Of a DNA stretch of 64,000 nt, positions 15,715 to 26,028 are shown piece after piece. How positions within the stretch are numbered: position 1 is the first letter of the stretch; each line of letters begins with the position of its first letter. The position numbers and the translations under genes were made by a program. Where the stretch lies: contig CM060830.1 of the NCBI GenBank assembly GCA_030762175.1, positions 46,907,001-46,971,000 on the forward strand. Direction: 5' to 3'. Source of the stretch: Metallyticus violacea. Its lineage: Eukaryota; Arthropoda; Insecta; Mantodea; Metallyticidae. Under the pieces are notes generated by a model, which was not told the origin of the DNA, ran no database searches, and saw only the letters and a program-made list of their open reading frames with translations.

Positions 15715-15845
15715 GGTACGAGGAACGCTTACCAAACTAATATTAAGGGGGAATGCTTACCATCTCGTGTATAATCAAAATTTAGCAAGGAATAAACAAT
15801 GAACACCTGTTAGGCACCAAAGGCGATGTGCTAATAATACAAAAA
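15715..15845 (+). repeat. Direct repeat of about 130 bp, copy 1
   Basis: Begins ACGAGGAACGCTTACCAA and ends near CTAATAATACAA. Copy 2 is at about 16253-16388, about 540 bp downstream. Confidence 0.75.
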
Positions 15846-16252
15846 AAGCATTTAATTTTTGACGAGTTAAACTCGACGCTGGTGTATTATAAAGATGAAT
15901 AAAATATTATTTGTAAACCTGTTTTGTTATTTTTCCTGTACTCACCTATTGAAACCTCCACTTGCATTCTGAAAAAAATACCTTTAATTGGCTTTGCCAA
16001 GGCTAACATTGCCTCCGCCAGAAACATTTTATATGGAATTGTAATACATCTGCATTCTGATAAAATGTATAATTTCACAATCTTTTTATAAATCTACATT
16101 TTCAGGAAATATCTTGAATTGGCTTTGCCAAGGCTAACATCTACGCAAGAAAGACAAGCTATGTGTCATTGTAATACATCTGGTAGCTTTGCAGGAAATT
16201 CCTTGGAAACAAGTTCTCGGACTTGTCCTCCTGCCTTACATAGTAACTGTTT

Positions 16253-16388
16253 TAAGAGGAACGCTTACCAATCTAATATTAAGAGAAATGCTTACCATCT
16301 CATGTATAATCAAAATTTTGCCAGAAATAAACAATTAACGCCCGTTAGGCATCGCAGGCGATGGATACTAATAATACAAGAATATTTT
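16253..16388 (+). repeat. Direct repeat of about 130 bp, copy 2 (inside right terminal repeat)
   Basis: Diverged copy of 15715-15845. It is absent from the left arm, so it marks a secondary rearrangement of the right terminal repeat. Confidence 0.75.
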
Positions 16389-16440
16389 TAAGGTAGGAAT
16401 CGTTCCAGGCCTAAGTTTAGGGTAACCCCCCCCCCCCGGC
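16388..16440 (-). mobile_element. SINE B tail remnant inside the Polinton right terminal repeat
   Basis: TTCCAGGCCTAAGTTTAGGG followed by a C run and GGCAATTT matches the reverse complement of the SINE B body seen at 44140-44210, 46050 and 60930. It lacks the tRNA-like head. Confidence 0.65.
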
Positions 16441-16663
16441 AATTTAGCAGTAGCTTTTCATTAAAATCTTAATCTGGCGGTTGCCCAGGGGGGTGGAGGG
16501 TTTTATGACTTCTCAGTTGGCCTTGAAATAGGGGTTGTTTTGTATTTTTAGGGGTTGTTTTTTATTTTAGGGGTAGTTTTTAATTTTTTTTTTTTTGCTT
16601 TTTGGCGTAACTTTTTTCCAACCCTATAAATAGGGGATGGGATAAAGTGCTGCTTATACTACT

Positions 16664-16669
16664 GATGTT
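16664..16669. repeat. Right target site duplication GATGTT
   Basis: Six bases immediately outside the right terminus, identical to 887-892. Confidence 0.93.
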
Positions 16670-16779
16670 GTTCGGGCTGCTCACTGATGGACGTTTGCTC
16701 CAATTCTTTTGAATTTTTGATCTCAGGGTCCATTGGAGTGTTTCTTGGATCAGTATAGATCCACGGGAACGAGAAATGT
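16670..16779 (-). pseudogene. 5' part of candidate host ORF split by the Polinton
   Basis: Open minus-strand frame preceded by CTTAACATCGCAG, a possible splice acceptor, with an ATG at about 16730. The frame joins that of 796-886 across the target site. The encoded stretch is hydrophilic (Q/P/N/E-rich) and I do not recognise it. Coding status is uncertain. Confidence 0.35.
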
Positions 16780-17390
16780 GTGTGAAATGTCTGCGATGTT
16801 AAGTTATTAAATTAATAAAGGCAGCCTTATTTCCAGTTTCAATATTTTAGATAAGGGTTTCAAATTTTCTTAATAGAGAAAATTAACCCTACCACCAGAA
16901 GTGGAAGCTACATTTACACAAAATGACTTTCAATAGATTATTTTAGCCAAATGCTATTATATAGCCTAAGAATAGAAAAGATATTGACAAGATCAGGAAA
17001 AATACAGTTAAGTTCGGACAGTGTAAAACTTAGTCCATAACAGTATGAAGTTTACCCAAGAGCATTAGAGTTATTGTACATCTAAAATATGTCAAGACAA
17101 CTTCAAGGCATTTACACTTACCGTATTTTTACGAAAGATCCTGGCGTTGAATGGTAAACAAAACACTTTTTCAATTTTGTGTACTGTAATAAAAAATGGT
17201 AACTTTTGATTCATCCACCAATTCATAGCATGAACATCAGATATAGAATTAACATTACATTTTTTTAAAAATTGTATATCATTTAAAAGAATATATCTAA
17301 AGTCGTTTCTAAAGCAAATCTATTCTTCAATAAGGGCCACTCTTACTATAAAAAGTCTTGTGGTTTAATGTTATCATTGGGTTTGATTAC
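16780..17390. other. AT-rich host DNA, no gene seen
   Basis: I see no conserved protein, SINE or RNA gene here. Confidence 0.5.
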
Positions 17391-17394
17391 TTTC

Positions 17395-17600
17395 AGGACG
17401 GCCACAGGTCACGATTACCTACAAAAACGTTTGCACAGAATCGGCGTAGTCGACTCTCCGATCTGCACCCCTCTGCTCGAAAGAGGAAGGAAAATTTTAT
17501 CATCTACACTGTACGGTAGAAGACTCTTTAGAAGGACGAGCATGGATGTACTGAGTGGCACGGCGTCAAATGGCTCACCAGCCAAGAACAGGCGTTGGCT
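17395..17600 (+). mobile_element. LINE 3' end fragment (C-terminal zinc knuckle)
   Basis: Reads ATGHDYLQKRLHRIGVVDSP followed by Cys codons (frame broken at CPLC). This is the typical C-terminal motif of arthropod non-LTR retrotransposon polyproteins. Stop codons and frameshifts make it a relic. It runs straight into a GA-rich simple repeat. Confidence 0.65.
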
Positions 17601-17604
17601 GAAG

Positions 17605-17643
17605 AGGAGGAGGAAGAAGAAGAAGAAGAAGAAGAAGAAGGAG

Positions 17644-17675
<32 letters not shown>

Positions 17676-17685
17676 GGAGGAGATT
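17605..17685 (+). repeat. (GAA/GAG)n microsatellite at LINE end
   Basis: About 80 bp of GAA and GAG triplets directly following the LINE fragment. Confidence 0.9.
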
Positions 17686-17870
17686 TGATTTCCCATTGGG
17701 TCAGTGTCCTGACTGAAATCTGTTTGGGGGGTTTCCCTCAGGTCTGCCTGGAAAAGTTAGGCCCTAAAGTCCCTTGAGCTCATTCGACTGATTTATCATC
17801 CAACACCCCTCCTCCCGGCACATATATTTGGCCTATAGGCTGCACCTTTCATTTATCCCAAGGCACAGTC

Positions 17871-18147
17871 GGTCCGATGATCCAGTAGAAACCGTAGTTG
17901 CCTCGTAGACCCAAGATTGCGGGTTCAATTCCGGTCAGGATCAATGGATTTTTTTTGGCAGTAAAAATCCTAAGTATGGCTTACTTCGGAAGAGACCTAA
18001 AGCCGTGTCGTAGATTTATGGCATGTAAAAGAACCTTAAGCCTGAAAGAAGAGGCCTCGGAGCAAAATTTATCGGCCGTTTCACGCTCTGAATTGAATGG
18101 GGACGCTGATGACCTGAGATGTTAAAGAGCGGTATAAATAAATCAAC
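17871..18147 (+). mobile_element. SINE A copy
   Basis: tRNA-derived SINE. The head is diverged around the A box, a B-box-like GGGTTCAATTCC is at about 17920-17931, the body has the GTAAAAATCCTAAGTA motif and TTTCACGCTCTGAATTGAAT, and it ends with AAAGAGC...ATAAATAAATCAACC. Confidence 0.8.
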
Positions 18148-18838
18148 CAACCTAATAAGGCGGCTACATTCTCTCACGCAGGAGGAACATCCCACAAGTT
18201 GGAAGTAACAGTGGTAGCATTGAAAAACTACACTATAGAAGTGGATACATAAATCCTGCATCCTCCACACAAACCCAACTGCCTTTTTTGACTCTGCTTC
18301 CCTGTTTATACGTCATGGATATGCATGGAATACACCAGGTCTTTAAATGTTCCCCAAAACCAAAAAAATATTGTCATATTTCTCAGCTGACTATCAGACT
18401 AAACGTAAAAAAATGGACTGATATACTGTCATGTATGTACACATTCGTTGCCTTTTGCCTTTTACAAAGGAGTATACCTTCAGTGTGGCAGGTTATTCCT
18501 CTGTTAAGGATAAGGCGCGGGTAAAACTTATAGAATCTACTACACTTTTAAACAGTTTTATCAAAACTCACAATGTACACAGACATTTATTCAAAAACAT
18601 ATAAAAAGTTTAAATAGTTGACCAATTATCTCTTGTTTTATATTTTCACCTATTGGTGTTTACAGCTTTCCAGATAGATTTACAGTCCCTTCGTTCTGTA
18701 TGGTATGGAGAGACTTCTGTGTACGTATAGACATCGACTGTTATTAGCATACTGTGCAGCATTAAACGACAATCTTTATTAACAGAGCGCATTATGAACA
18801 TTGAAGTGACCACCTGCAGCGGTGTCTAAGTAGAAGCC
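18148..18838. other. Host non-coding DNA
   Basis: No recognisable gene or repeat. Confidence 0.45.
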
Positions 18839-18850
18839 ATCAACCATTAG

Positions 18851-19137
18851 TCGGTCCTGGTGGTGTAGTGGTAACCATACTTGCCTTCTAAACCCAAGAT
18901 TGCGGGTTCATCCCGGCCAGAGTCGATGGATTTTTTCGAGCGTAAAAATCCTAAGTAAGGCTTCCTTCCGAAGAGCCGTGGGTCCCGTGTCGTACATTTA
19001 CGGCACGAAAAAGAACCGCAAGCCTGAAATAAGAGGCCTCTGAGCAAAATTTATCTGCCGTTTCACGCCCTGAATAGAATGGGACGCTGATGACCAGAGT
19101 CGATAAAGAGCGTCCATAAATAAACCAAATAAAAAAA
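18851..19137 (+). mobile_element. SINE A copy with 12-bp target duplication
   Basis: Near-full-length reference copy. The head GGTCCTGGTGGTGTAGTGGT carries the A box and GGGTTCATCCCG the B box. The body includes CGTAAAAATCCTAAGTAAGG and TTTCACGCCCTGAAT, with an A-rich tail. It is flanked by ATCAACCATTAG at 18839-18850 and 19138-19149. Confidence 0.92.
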
Positions 19138-19149
19138 ATCAACCATTAG

Positions 19150-20073
19150 CCGTGTAAAGTGGAAATTGAAAGTCAAGGGTGTAACACTAGACGGCTGAGT
19201 ATAATAGTGCCATTCTGTAGTTGCAACAATTGCAGCAACAGGGCTGTATTGTTACGTTATTTCAGGTAAAAACTGTTAACTGTTTCTCGATTTTTTGTAC
19301 AAGAAGCAATACGACTAAAAGATGTGTGTACAGAAGAAAGCAAATCGCGGCCACAGGGACAAAGACTATATTTTTTAAGTGGCACATATATTTTTTTCTT
19401 ACATATTTAAGGATATCGTGTAGGGAAAAAGTTTTACAATTTAAACTGTTGCTTTACGTGGTAACTGGTGAGTTTATTTCTTACACGGCTATTTGTTAAT
19501 ATTTGTTAAGATTTTCATTTAAATGGGGCAGAAAATTTTACAACAACCATTTAATGTACATATAAAACCAAGCAGATCATATGATTAATGCTCTTTATTC
19601 TCCTTTTTACAGTAGTAAATTTTAAAATTTTAAATCATAGTTCATCTCAAGCCAATCAGACTTTAACAAGCACCGTTTTCCGTATATGTTAGCCACTGGG
19701 CTAAGTACCTAATCTGCGATAATGTAGTGGCCATGTACACCATAACATATTCACTTACACCAATCGTAAACACTACACCAAGTATTTCTTAAAACAAATG
19801 TATTGTTTGGGTATCTGCTTCCAGATTTTACTATGTAAATTTATTAGTTTAACATTTGTATCGTGTTGATTATACACTCTCTTGTCCACGTGTTTTTAAA
19901 CATATTGTGATTGCGTATAAAAGGCAAAAAATAGAAAAAGAAAGAGCGGTGGTGTGTGAGGTTTCTACTCAGTCGTTCGGTATGGAAGCGGTTCTACCCT
20001 AGGACTCAAACTTCCTGGGTTCTCCACCGGCGTCGGGGTGTTCAATCTGGAAACATTTTAGGGACCTCATCTA
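19150..20073. other. Host non-coding DNA
   Basis: AT-rich, and no gene or repeat family recognised. Confidence 0.45.
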
Positions 20074-20196
20074 CATCCGTCTAGTGGTAACCATACTTGC
20101 CTCCCAGACCTACGATTGTGGTTTCAATCCCGGCTAGGATCGATTGATGTTTTCGAACTTAAATAAAGAGCGTCCGTAAATACCAGTAAAACAAAA
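20074..20196 (+). mobile_element. SINE A copy with internal deletion
   Basis: Head (CTAGTGGTAACCATACTTGC and a B box GGTTTCAATCCCGG) joined directly to the tail (AAATAAAGAGCGTCCGTAAAT). The middle of the element is missing. Confidence 0.75.
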
Positions 20197-23100
20197 CATA
20201 TACGCCCCTGTATTCTGTCCTTCCGGTGTCTCCCTCACTACGTCCCTTCCTCCTGGAGGTGCCACATTAGGGGCTTAGGCACAAAGGATCAACCTTGAGT
20301 AAGGTTGGCATACCCAAATATCCTCCTAGAATCTAATATTCCAATCCAGTCCAATCACAGGCTTGGGTAAAATGTACAGGCGTTAAGTTTAGAGTAGTTT
20401 CCGGAATTTGTCACTAATGAGGAATGAGAAACATTTGGAAAGCATCTCATTAGGAAAGAAATTCGTATCGCAGACCTTCCGTTAATGAGTCCATTCCTTA
20501 TGAGCCTCGGCTACCCAGGTAGATGTGAAGGGAAGAAGGTTAACTCCTATAAATTGACTTTTGAGTCAATTGCAGTTTATGAATGGCTCTGTTGATCTGT
20601 TTATTACCTACAATGCAATGTACTACTACAGTTTGTTTCTTACAACACCTGTCCACACTTCGATAGAAATGCCTGAATATTAAGAGGGTTTAGGTCTGTC
20701 CCCATGTGCATGACAGAAATGGGAAACAAAACTGCTGTGATAGAGAAGACCCATACTTAAGCAGGCACCCATTTCAAGATTTACGTTAATTGTACTTTTA
20801 ATTAAAAAAACTGTATAGAGTATAATTAAGTATATAACGAACGAAGCGATATATATTTTATTCTCACTAAAATATATTTGCGTTAGTGAAATTCGACTCG
20901 ACATCACTGAGTTAACGAAAGGGCTAAGTTGGTTTAACTGTTACTGAAGGGAATATTGACAGTAGTTCAAAAGTGAGAAGGGAACAGAATTAACTGCAGT
21001 TACGGGTCCACCCATAGTATCGGAATGATAGTAGGTGGTAAACAAAGAGAAACCATCTCCACCCCTGAATCGATAGATAGGAATATTGAGTTAGACGTGG
21101 AGGTAAAGCGGAGAGACAACCCTGCGCTTTTGTTTATTTCTTACCAACCAACCTTCCTATTCTTTTACGTGCTGTTTCTCAATTTAGACATCTTGTGAGA
21201 GCTTGTGTTAAAATAATTTGATTACCTTATTGCGCTATATTAAAATTAGGCGATTCTCATTATTTTGTAAGTGCAGCTTTGTTAGAAAGGTGGTTATCTC
21301 AGTTTTCTGCTAAGCCAATTAAAAGTATGTTATCAAATGAATTCGTTTCCAAAACGATATCACTTTGCAATTCTTCCTCAGCGTTACTTCACAGCACACT
21401 CGTCCATGCAGACATTGCCCTTTTCGCTAATCTCCTAACCTCTCGACATTGCGTCAAAGCGTCCAGCCTATCAGCAAACTTGTTTCGCACGTGGTATTAA
21501 AATAAACAAAAATAATTGTTTTCGAGATCGAACAATGGAAAGACATTTTTTTTTTAGACAGTTCATATTAAAAGAAGTTCTTTGAACACAAAACTCTAAA
21601 ACAAGAAATTTAATTTTCTAACACCGCATGTTACTAACTTTGGTTAAATACATAATGTGACGTTAATCTATTTAAGCGAAGGAAACTTACCCATTTTAGA
21701 AAAGTAATAATCATTTTCTCTCACTTGTTGCATTTCTTATGCAGGTTTCGAAATCAAATCAAAGTGGAATTAGTGATGGAAATAACATAACATAAATTTC
21801 TTTCAAAGGTTTATTTGTTTGTATTTAGCAAGCCTGGAACCATGTCGGGCATGAATAAAAACAATAACATCTTGTCCTATCATTGTGCATGGTCACAGCT
21901 ATTTTTAGCGCCAAAATTTACATTATTAAACAGTTATTCTGTATAATATATAAAGTAAATGTAATTATAACAAAACTTAGGTGTTTATTTTGCCAAAATT
22001 GCTTAAAAATTATTAATTACCGCCGATGCGATGCTGGAAACCATACTCAGGGATTTGGGTGCTCTTCCTAGGTTAGAAATGCGCCAAGTTTTTCTTTGAA
22101 ACAAGGAACATTTTGGAATGCATGGATTAAATGCATTTTAAAATTGCTAAAGTATTTATATGCATGTATAACTGTTTAAAATAGCTCATGAACTATGTGT
22201 TAAAATTATTTTAATTTGGGGCCTCCGGGCTCGTTTAGCAAATATTATACTCAGTTCTAACAATTACATCATAAACCTTTATAAGAATGAGAAAAGTGCG
22301 ACGAAAACTGACACGGTTCCTGATAATAGCATGTAATGAAAATTTTTATAATTAATAGCTTGTTAACAATACTAATGGAAAAACATTTTTAAAATTATTT
22401 ACTAACTTTTACAGTGGATAGTGCTAACATTAATCGGAAAGCATTCTAATTGATACTAAAGATTTAAATTTCCTATTTAACTAGAACTGTTGATTTTAAT
22501 AAAAATATACTACAGTTACCAAGAGAGCATGAAACGCGTGCTACAAACAAACTTTGAAAAAATATCATTTTGACATCTATAAACTTTGATGTAATCTTTT
22601 AAGGGATAAAGGGAATGGGATTAAAACATATTTAGTTTTTGTACCATTTTAGTATTTGAACGTTTCTGTTTACTTTGATATGCTTTTCATTAATGTTCCT
22701 TGGCTATAAGCATTTTTAATACATTTTTAATATCACTGCAGAAGTAATTTTTTGAAATTTGGCGAACACTTGTTCAGTTAAAATATCTGTTTGCTCTAGA
22801 AGGTTGTGGTTATTGAATGATAGAAAAATTTGCTTTTCATAAATTGGCAGAGTTTGTTTCCATGACATCTTCTTTTGTTGTTTTACAGTGCTGGAGAGTT
22901 TTAACTGGTTTTCCCTCAAAAAGTTCGTTTTTCCTTAAACACATTTTTAGCTGTAATTATTGAAGAATTATATTTTTTTGCAGACGTTTTCCATTTTTTA
23001 GGATGTGTATAAACTGTTACTTTGAAACTTTTAATACTTATTTATGATATTTTATGATGATGTGGATCTATTATGGTAGAGTTAAAACAAAAGATGACAA

Positions 23101-24560
23101 TGAAAAAATAAAATGTTTTGAAAAAATAGAAAAAAGCAAATAATTTAAAATAATTTATAACTTGCTTCTAATTCATTGTATATTCGTGAAAATAATTCAG
23201 CAAATTTCAATTACATGCATCTGTATGCTGTAAATGTTTTATTTCATTAGATTTAATAGTCCTTGATAAAATTGGAACTGAAATTGGTAAATTTAACATT
23301 ATAAGGATAGGTATCACATTCCTCGCAAACTTTTGTAGATAAATTGCGTGAATCACATTAGTTACAAATCTCGTACTAAGTTCATGTTCGTACTCAAGCT
23401 CCGAAATGAATACTTAACAATAGGACCCTTTCCGATTTGCCTTTGAAGAAGAACACGAGTGGTTCCAAAACTGGAGATATTTTTCTTTCAATGAATGTGT
23501 TTTATCTGTTTCTGAAATCCCGGTAAAGAGCCGCCTGGATAGGGGTCGTTATCAGAAATGAAGATTTTAAATTGTAAATTGTATATAAAATATTAAAAAT
23601 TGTAAATATAATTAATTGTAAAAGTAAAGATATCTAAAAAGTATGTTGAATGAAATATATAAGCGAAATATAAAAATGCAGATTTAATGATACGTTATAG
23701 TTAAAACAATTTTTATGTTTGTTTTCAGTACCAATTTAGTTTATTTTATTTTTGTTTTGTTTAGCATTAGTACTATAGTTTTACAATTTGCATAATTTAA
23801 ATCATTATATAAGTTGAATTAAGAAATTTAAAAGAGCAGCAAATAAAATTTAACTAGGAGTTTCATGCCCTGATATAGAATCAAGTGATTAAGATATAAG
23901 CATTGGAAAATAATATAAACTTAAAAATAATTTCTGCTTCTCTAGTTCTTGTTGTATACAACACAGCCTACTAAGTATAAATCAACTAAGAATCAGTAAT
24001 AGCAAATTTCAAAGCTACAATGAAATTTTATAATTTGCGATAAATGGCTGTATTAGAAGGAAAAGTGGTATCAATATAAATTAAACATTTATATGCAATG
24101 TTTATGCTTCCTTATAAACATTTAACGTTTTACTGTGTGATCGAAATGTGATATAGATATTGGTTAATATTAGGAAAATGAATTAGGCTATATAAAATGT
24201 TGATAAACTCACCTAATTCTTTAATACTATCAAAGATTGTGCACTAAATTGCAGGTTTTCTTTTTAGAATTTACACGAGCTCTCCCTGTTCAGAATGACC
24301 GATCTATGTCCCTATACGTTTGATATATGTCGTCGCCCATATCTGTACCAAAGCGTTTTCCTATCTCTCCGTATCGCACCACATCGCACGAAACTCTTTT
24401 TAGCAACTTCTTTATGTTGTAGTTAATTCCGGGGCAAGTATTTATAATCATTTGAAATATTTTCTTAAAATCTTAAATAACTTTGAATAACAGGAACTGT
24501 TACAACATACTGTTTTCTTTCTACTGTCAATGAAGGTAACACATACCACTACTGCCCTGT
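20197..24560. other. Long AT-rich gene desert
   Basis: About 4.4 kb with only short chance ORFs. I recognise no gene, SINE or transposon. Confidence 0.45.
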
Positions 24561-24568
24561 TCTTTTAC

Positions 24569-24706
24569 TCAAACGTCTTCCTCAGGATAGAACATGTTTC
24601 TTTTCCACTGTTCACTTAACTTGCGAAGAATATCAGCAGGATTTGCGTCTTTCTCTTTGATGACGCAGCGCTGTTCTACACTTGGAGTGATAGGGTCCGA
24701 CGCCAT
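24569..24706 (-). CDS. Short ORF (45 aa), mariner HTH-like; exon or relic
   Basis: Minus-strand ATG at 24706 in the context AAGATGGCGTCGG. It encodes MASDPITPSVEQRCVIKEKD, then NPADILRKLSEQW, and a stop. The EQR-(C)VIK...ADILR-L pattern resembles the start of mariner/SETMAR-type helix-turn-helix domains. It sits below a GC/CpG-richer patch (24650-24800) with CACGTG and GCCGCCATC, unusual in this AT-rich setting. It may be a first exon of a host gene, an exapted transposase piece or a transposon relic. No clear splice donor was found. Confidence 0.35.
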   Translation of the reverse strand: MASDPITPSVEQRCVIKEKDANPADILRKLSEQWKRNMFYPEEDV

Positions 24707-24800
24707 CTTGTATCGTGCCTAACGCGCAGACGCAGATGGACCGGTCACGTGTCAAGAAGTGAGAGCAGTGTTGCCGCCATCTGAAACGAAAAGAATTTCG
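24707..24800 (-). promoter_or_regulatory. CpG-richer promoter-like patch
   Basis: Locally GC-rich, with several CpGs, an E-box CACGTG and ATGGCGGC (YY1-like) elements on the minus strand just above the short ORF at 24569-24706. A promoter role is inference. Confidence 0.3.
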
Positions 24801-24829
24801 TCGTTCTGGTGCTAATACTTTTTGATAAA

Positions 24830-26028
24830 GGTAAACTTCAATTTAAATATTAATATTTAGTGGTATGTGTAATATAGTATATGATTTTTGAAGTTAAGAT
24901 GAAAGATAAGAGAGCACAAGAAAGCTTCTATATAGATTATGAAGTAATTGCTATAAAAAACAAAATATTTCCCGGAGAAAGAGCATGCGCGGTTGGCGAC
25001 AAACTATCTCTTATGACAATAAAATAGCATTAAACATTTTAAGTCTAAAACGTATATTTTTGAGGAAATTTTAAACGAAATTCAATGTGATTGTAACAGA
25101 TATATAACAATATTTTGTCTGTACATACATTTTTGCTTTAATTTCCATTGAAGAATATTTTATTTTGTTGTAGCAACGCTAGCATAACGTAATGTGAGTC
25201 ACATCTGTTTACAGAACATCATACTACACACCAAAATCTGGAAAGAATGGCTACATGACTTGTTCATGTGTCAACATACAAGTACGTGTTAGATGATCTC
25301 CCCATTAATGTGACGCATCCGATTGTGCTGTTATTGCGGACTGTCAACAGTAATCGCGAATTTATGTTACGGATAGGCTTGAATAGTACTTGTTTTGTCT
25401 GCACATACTGGAAAATAGAGTCAACAAGGGTGTGCCAAAAATAAACCATGACGTAATTTGATGTATAGACATCATAGGTAAAATACTCTATTCATTAATA
25501 GGAATATTTTTGAAAGTCAAAAAGTCAGAAGCAACTGTGAAGCAGGTAATAAAATGTAGGTGCCCCTAAAGAAATCCTTGTAAACTGTCGCAGGAGTTAA
25601 GAGTTTCTACAAACTCCTGCCAACAAGCTGCAAACAATGCAAAGAAACATAGTTCCCCAACGCACCATGATTCCACCTAAGTGGGCACACCAAAATCCCA
25701 AAATTTTGGCTAGAACGAAGTCTCATAACATAAATGTGAACTATGAAACATTTCTTCATAATGAAGAACGTTGGATTTGGTGCGATGCCATTGCACTGTA
25801 TGTGGATATATGCCACTGATCTAAGTTTATGTGCATTCTTGCTCCACTAGGAACCTCATCTTTCCTCTTGAATCTTCTAGATATACCTTCTTTCTCTCAC
25901 CACTAGGTATCGCCATGCTTTCTTACTCCTTTACTTTCTCGCTGTACTTGTCGACACAAGAGAAATTCAAAAAGTTTTGTAAGCGTCACCTGTAATCCAA
26001 GGTAAGGACTGAATTCGAAAACTTATTC
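24830..26028. other. Host non-coding DNA
   Basis: No gene recognised. Short overlapping ORFs near 25.6-25.8 kb show no family resemblance. Confidence 0.4.

Larger units (their letters stand above)
15466..15859. other. Non-coding right interior of the Polinton
   Basis: No ORF of note. About 15715-15845 is a direct copy (with changes) of 16253-16388, which lies within the right terminal repeat insert. Confidence 0.65.
893..16663. mobile_element. Complete Polinton/Maverick element
   Basis: The element has exact inverted termini (AGTAGTATAAGCAGCACTTT on each end, read inwards), an AG...CT boundary, and a perfect 6-bp target duplication GATGTT at 887-892 and 16664-16669. Six-bp duplications and AG termini are characteristic of Polintons. 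It carries the full diagnostic gene set: protein-primed PolB, RVE integrase, FtsK/HerA-type packaging ATPase, adenain-like protease, major and minor capsid proteins. Every one of these frames is open with all the motifs I could check, so the copy looks recent and possibly competent. It has thirteen leftward and three rightward genes diverging from about 13.4 kb. I see no envelope or fusion protein gene. Confidence 0.97.
15860..16663 (-). repeat. Polinton right terminal inverted repeat (expanded)
   Basis: The right arm matches the left arm in inverted orientation but is about 305 bp longer. One extra block of about 85 bp (around 15970-16055) is bounded by repeated GCATTCTGA and duplicates terminal-repeat sequence. 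A second insert of about 225 bp (around 16233-16460) holds a copy of internal element DNA and a SINE B remnant next to a run of Cs. Confidence 0.88.

Noticed and set aside
893..16663. Envelope or membrane-fusion gene in the Polinton
   Set aside because: No ORF has a signal peptide plus transmembrane anchor and ectodomain of suitable size.
17595..17777. Glu- or Ser-rich frames around 17.6 kb
   Set aside because: Translations of the (GAA/GAG)n repeat.
18851..18930. Functional tRNA gene at the SINE A heads
   Set aside because: Same reasoning: the tRNA-like part is joined to a repeated body and tail with target duplications.
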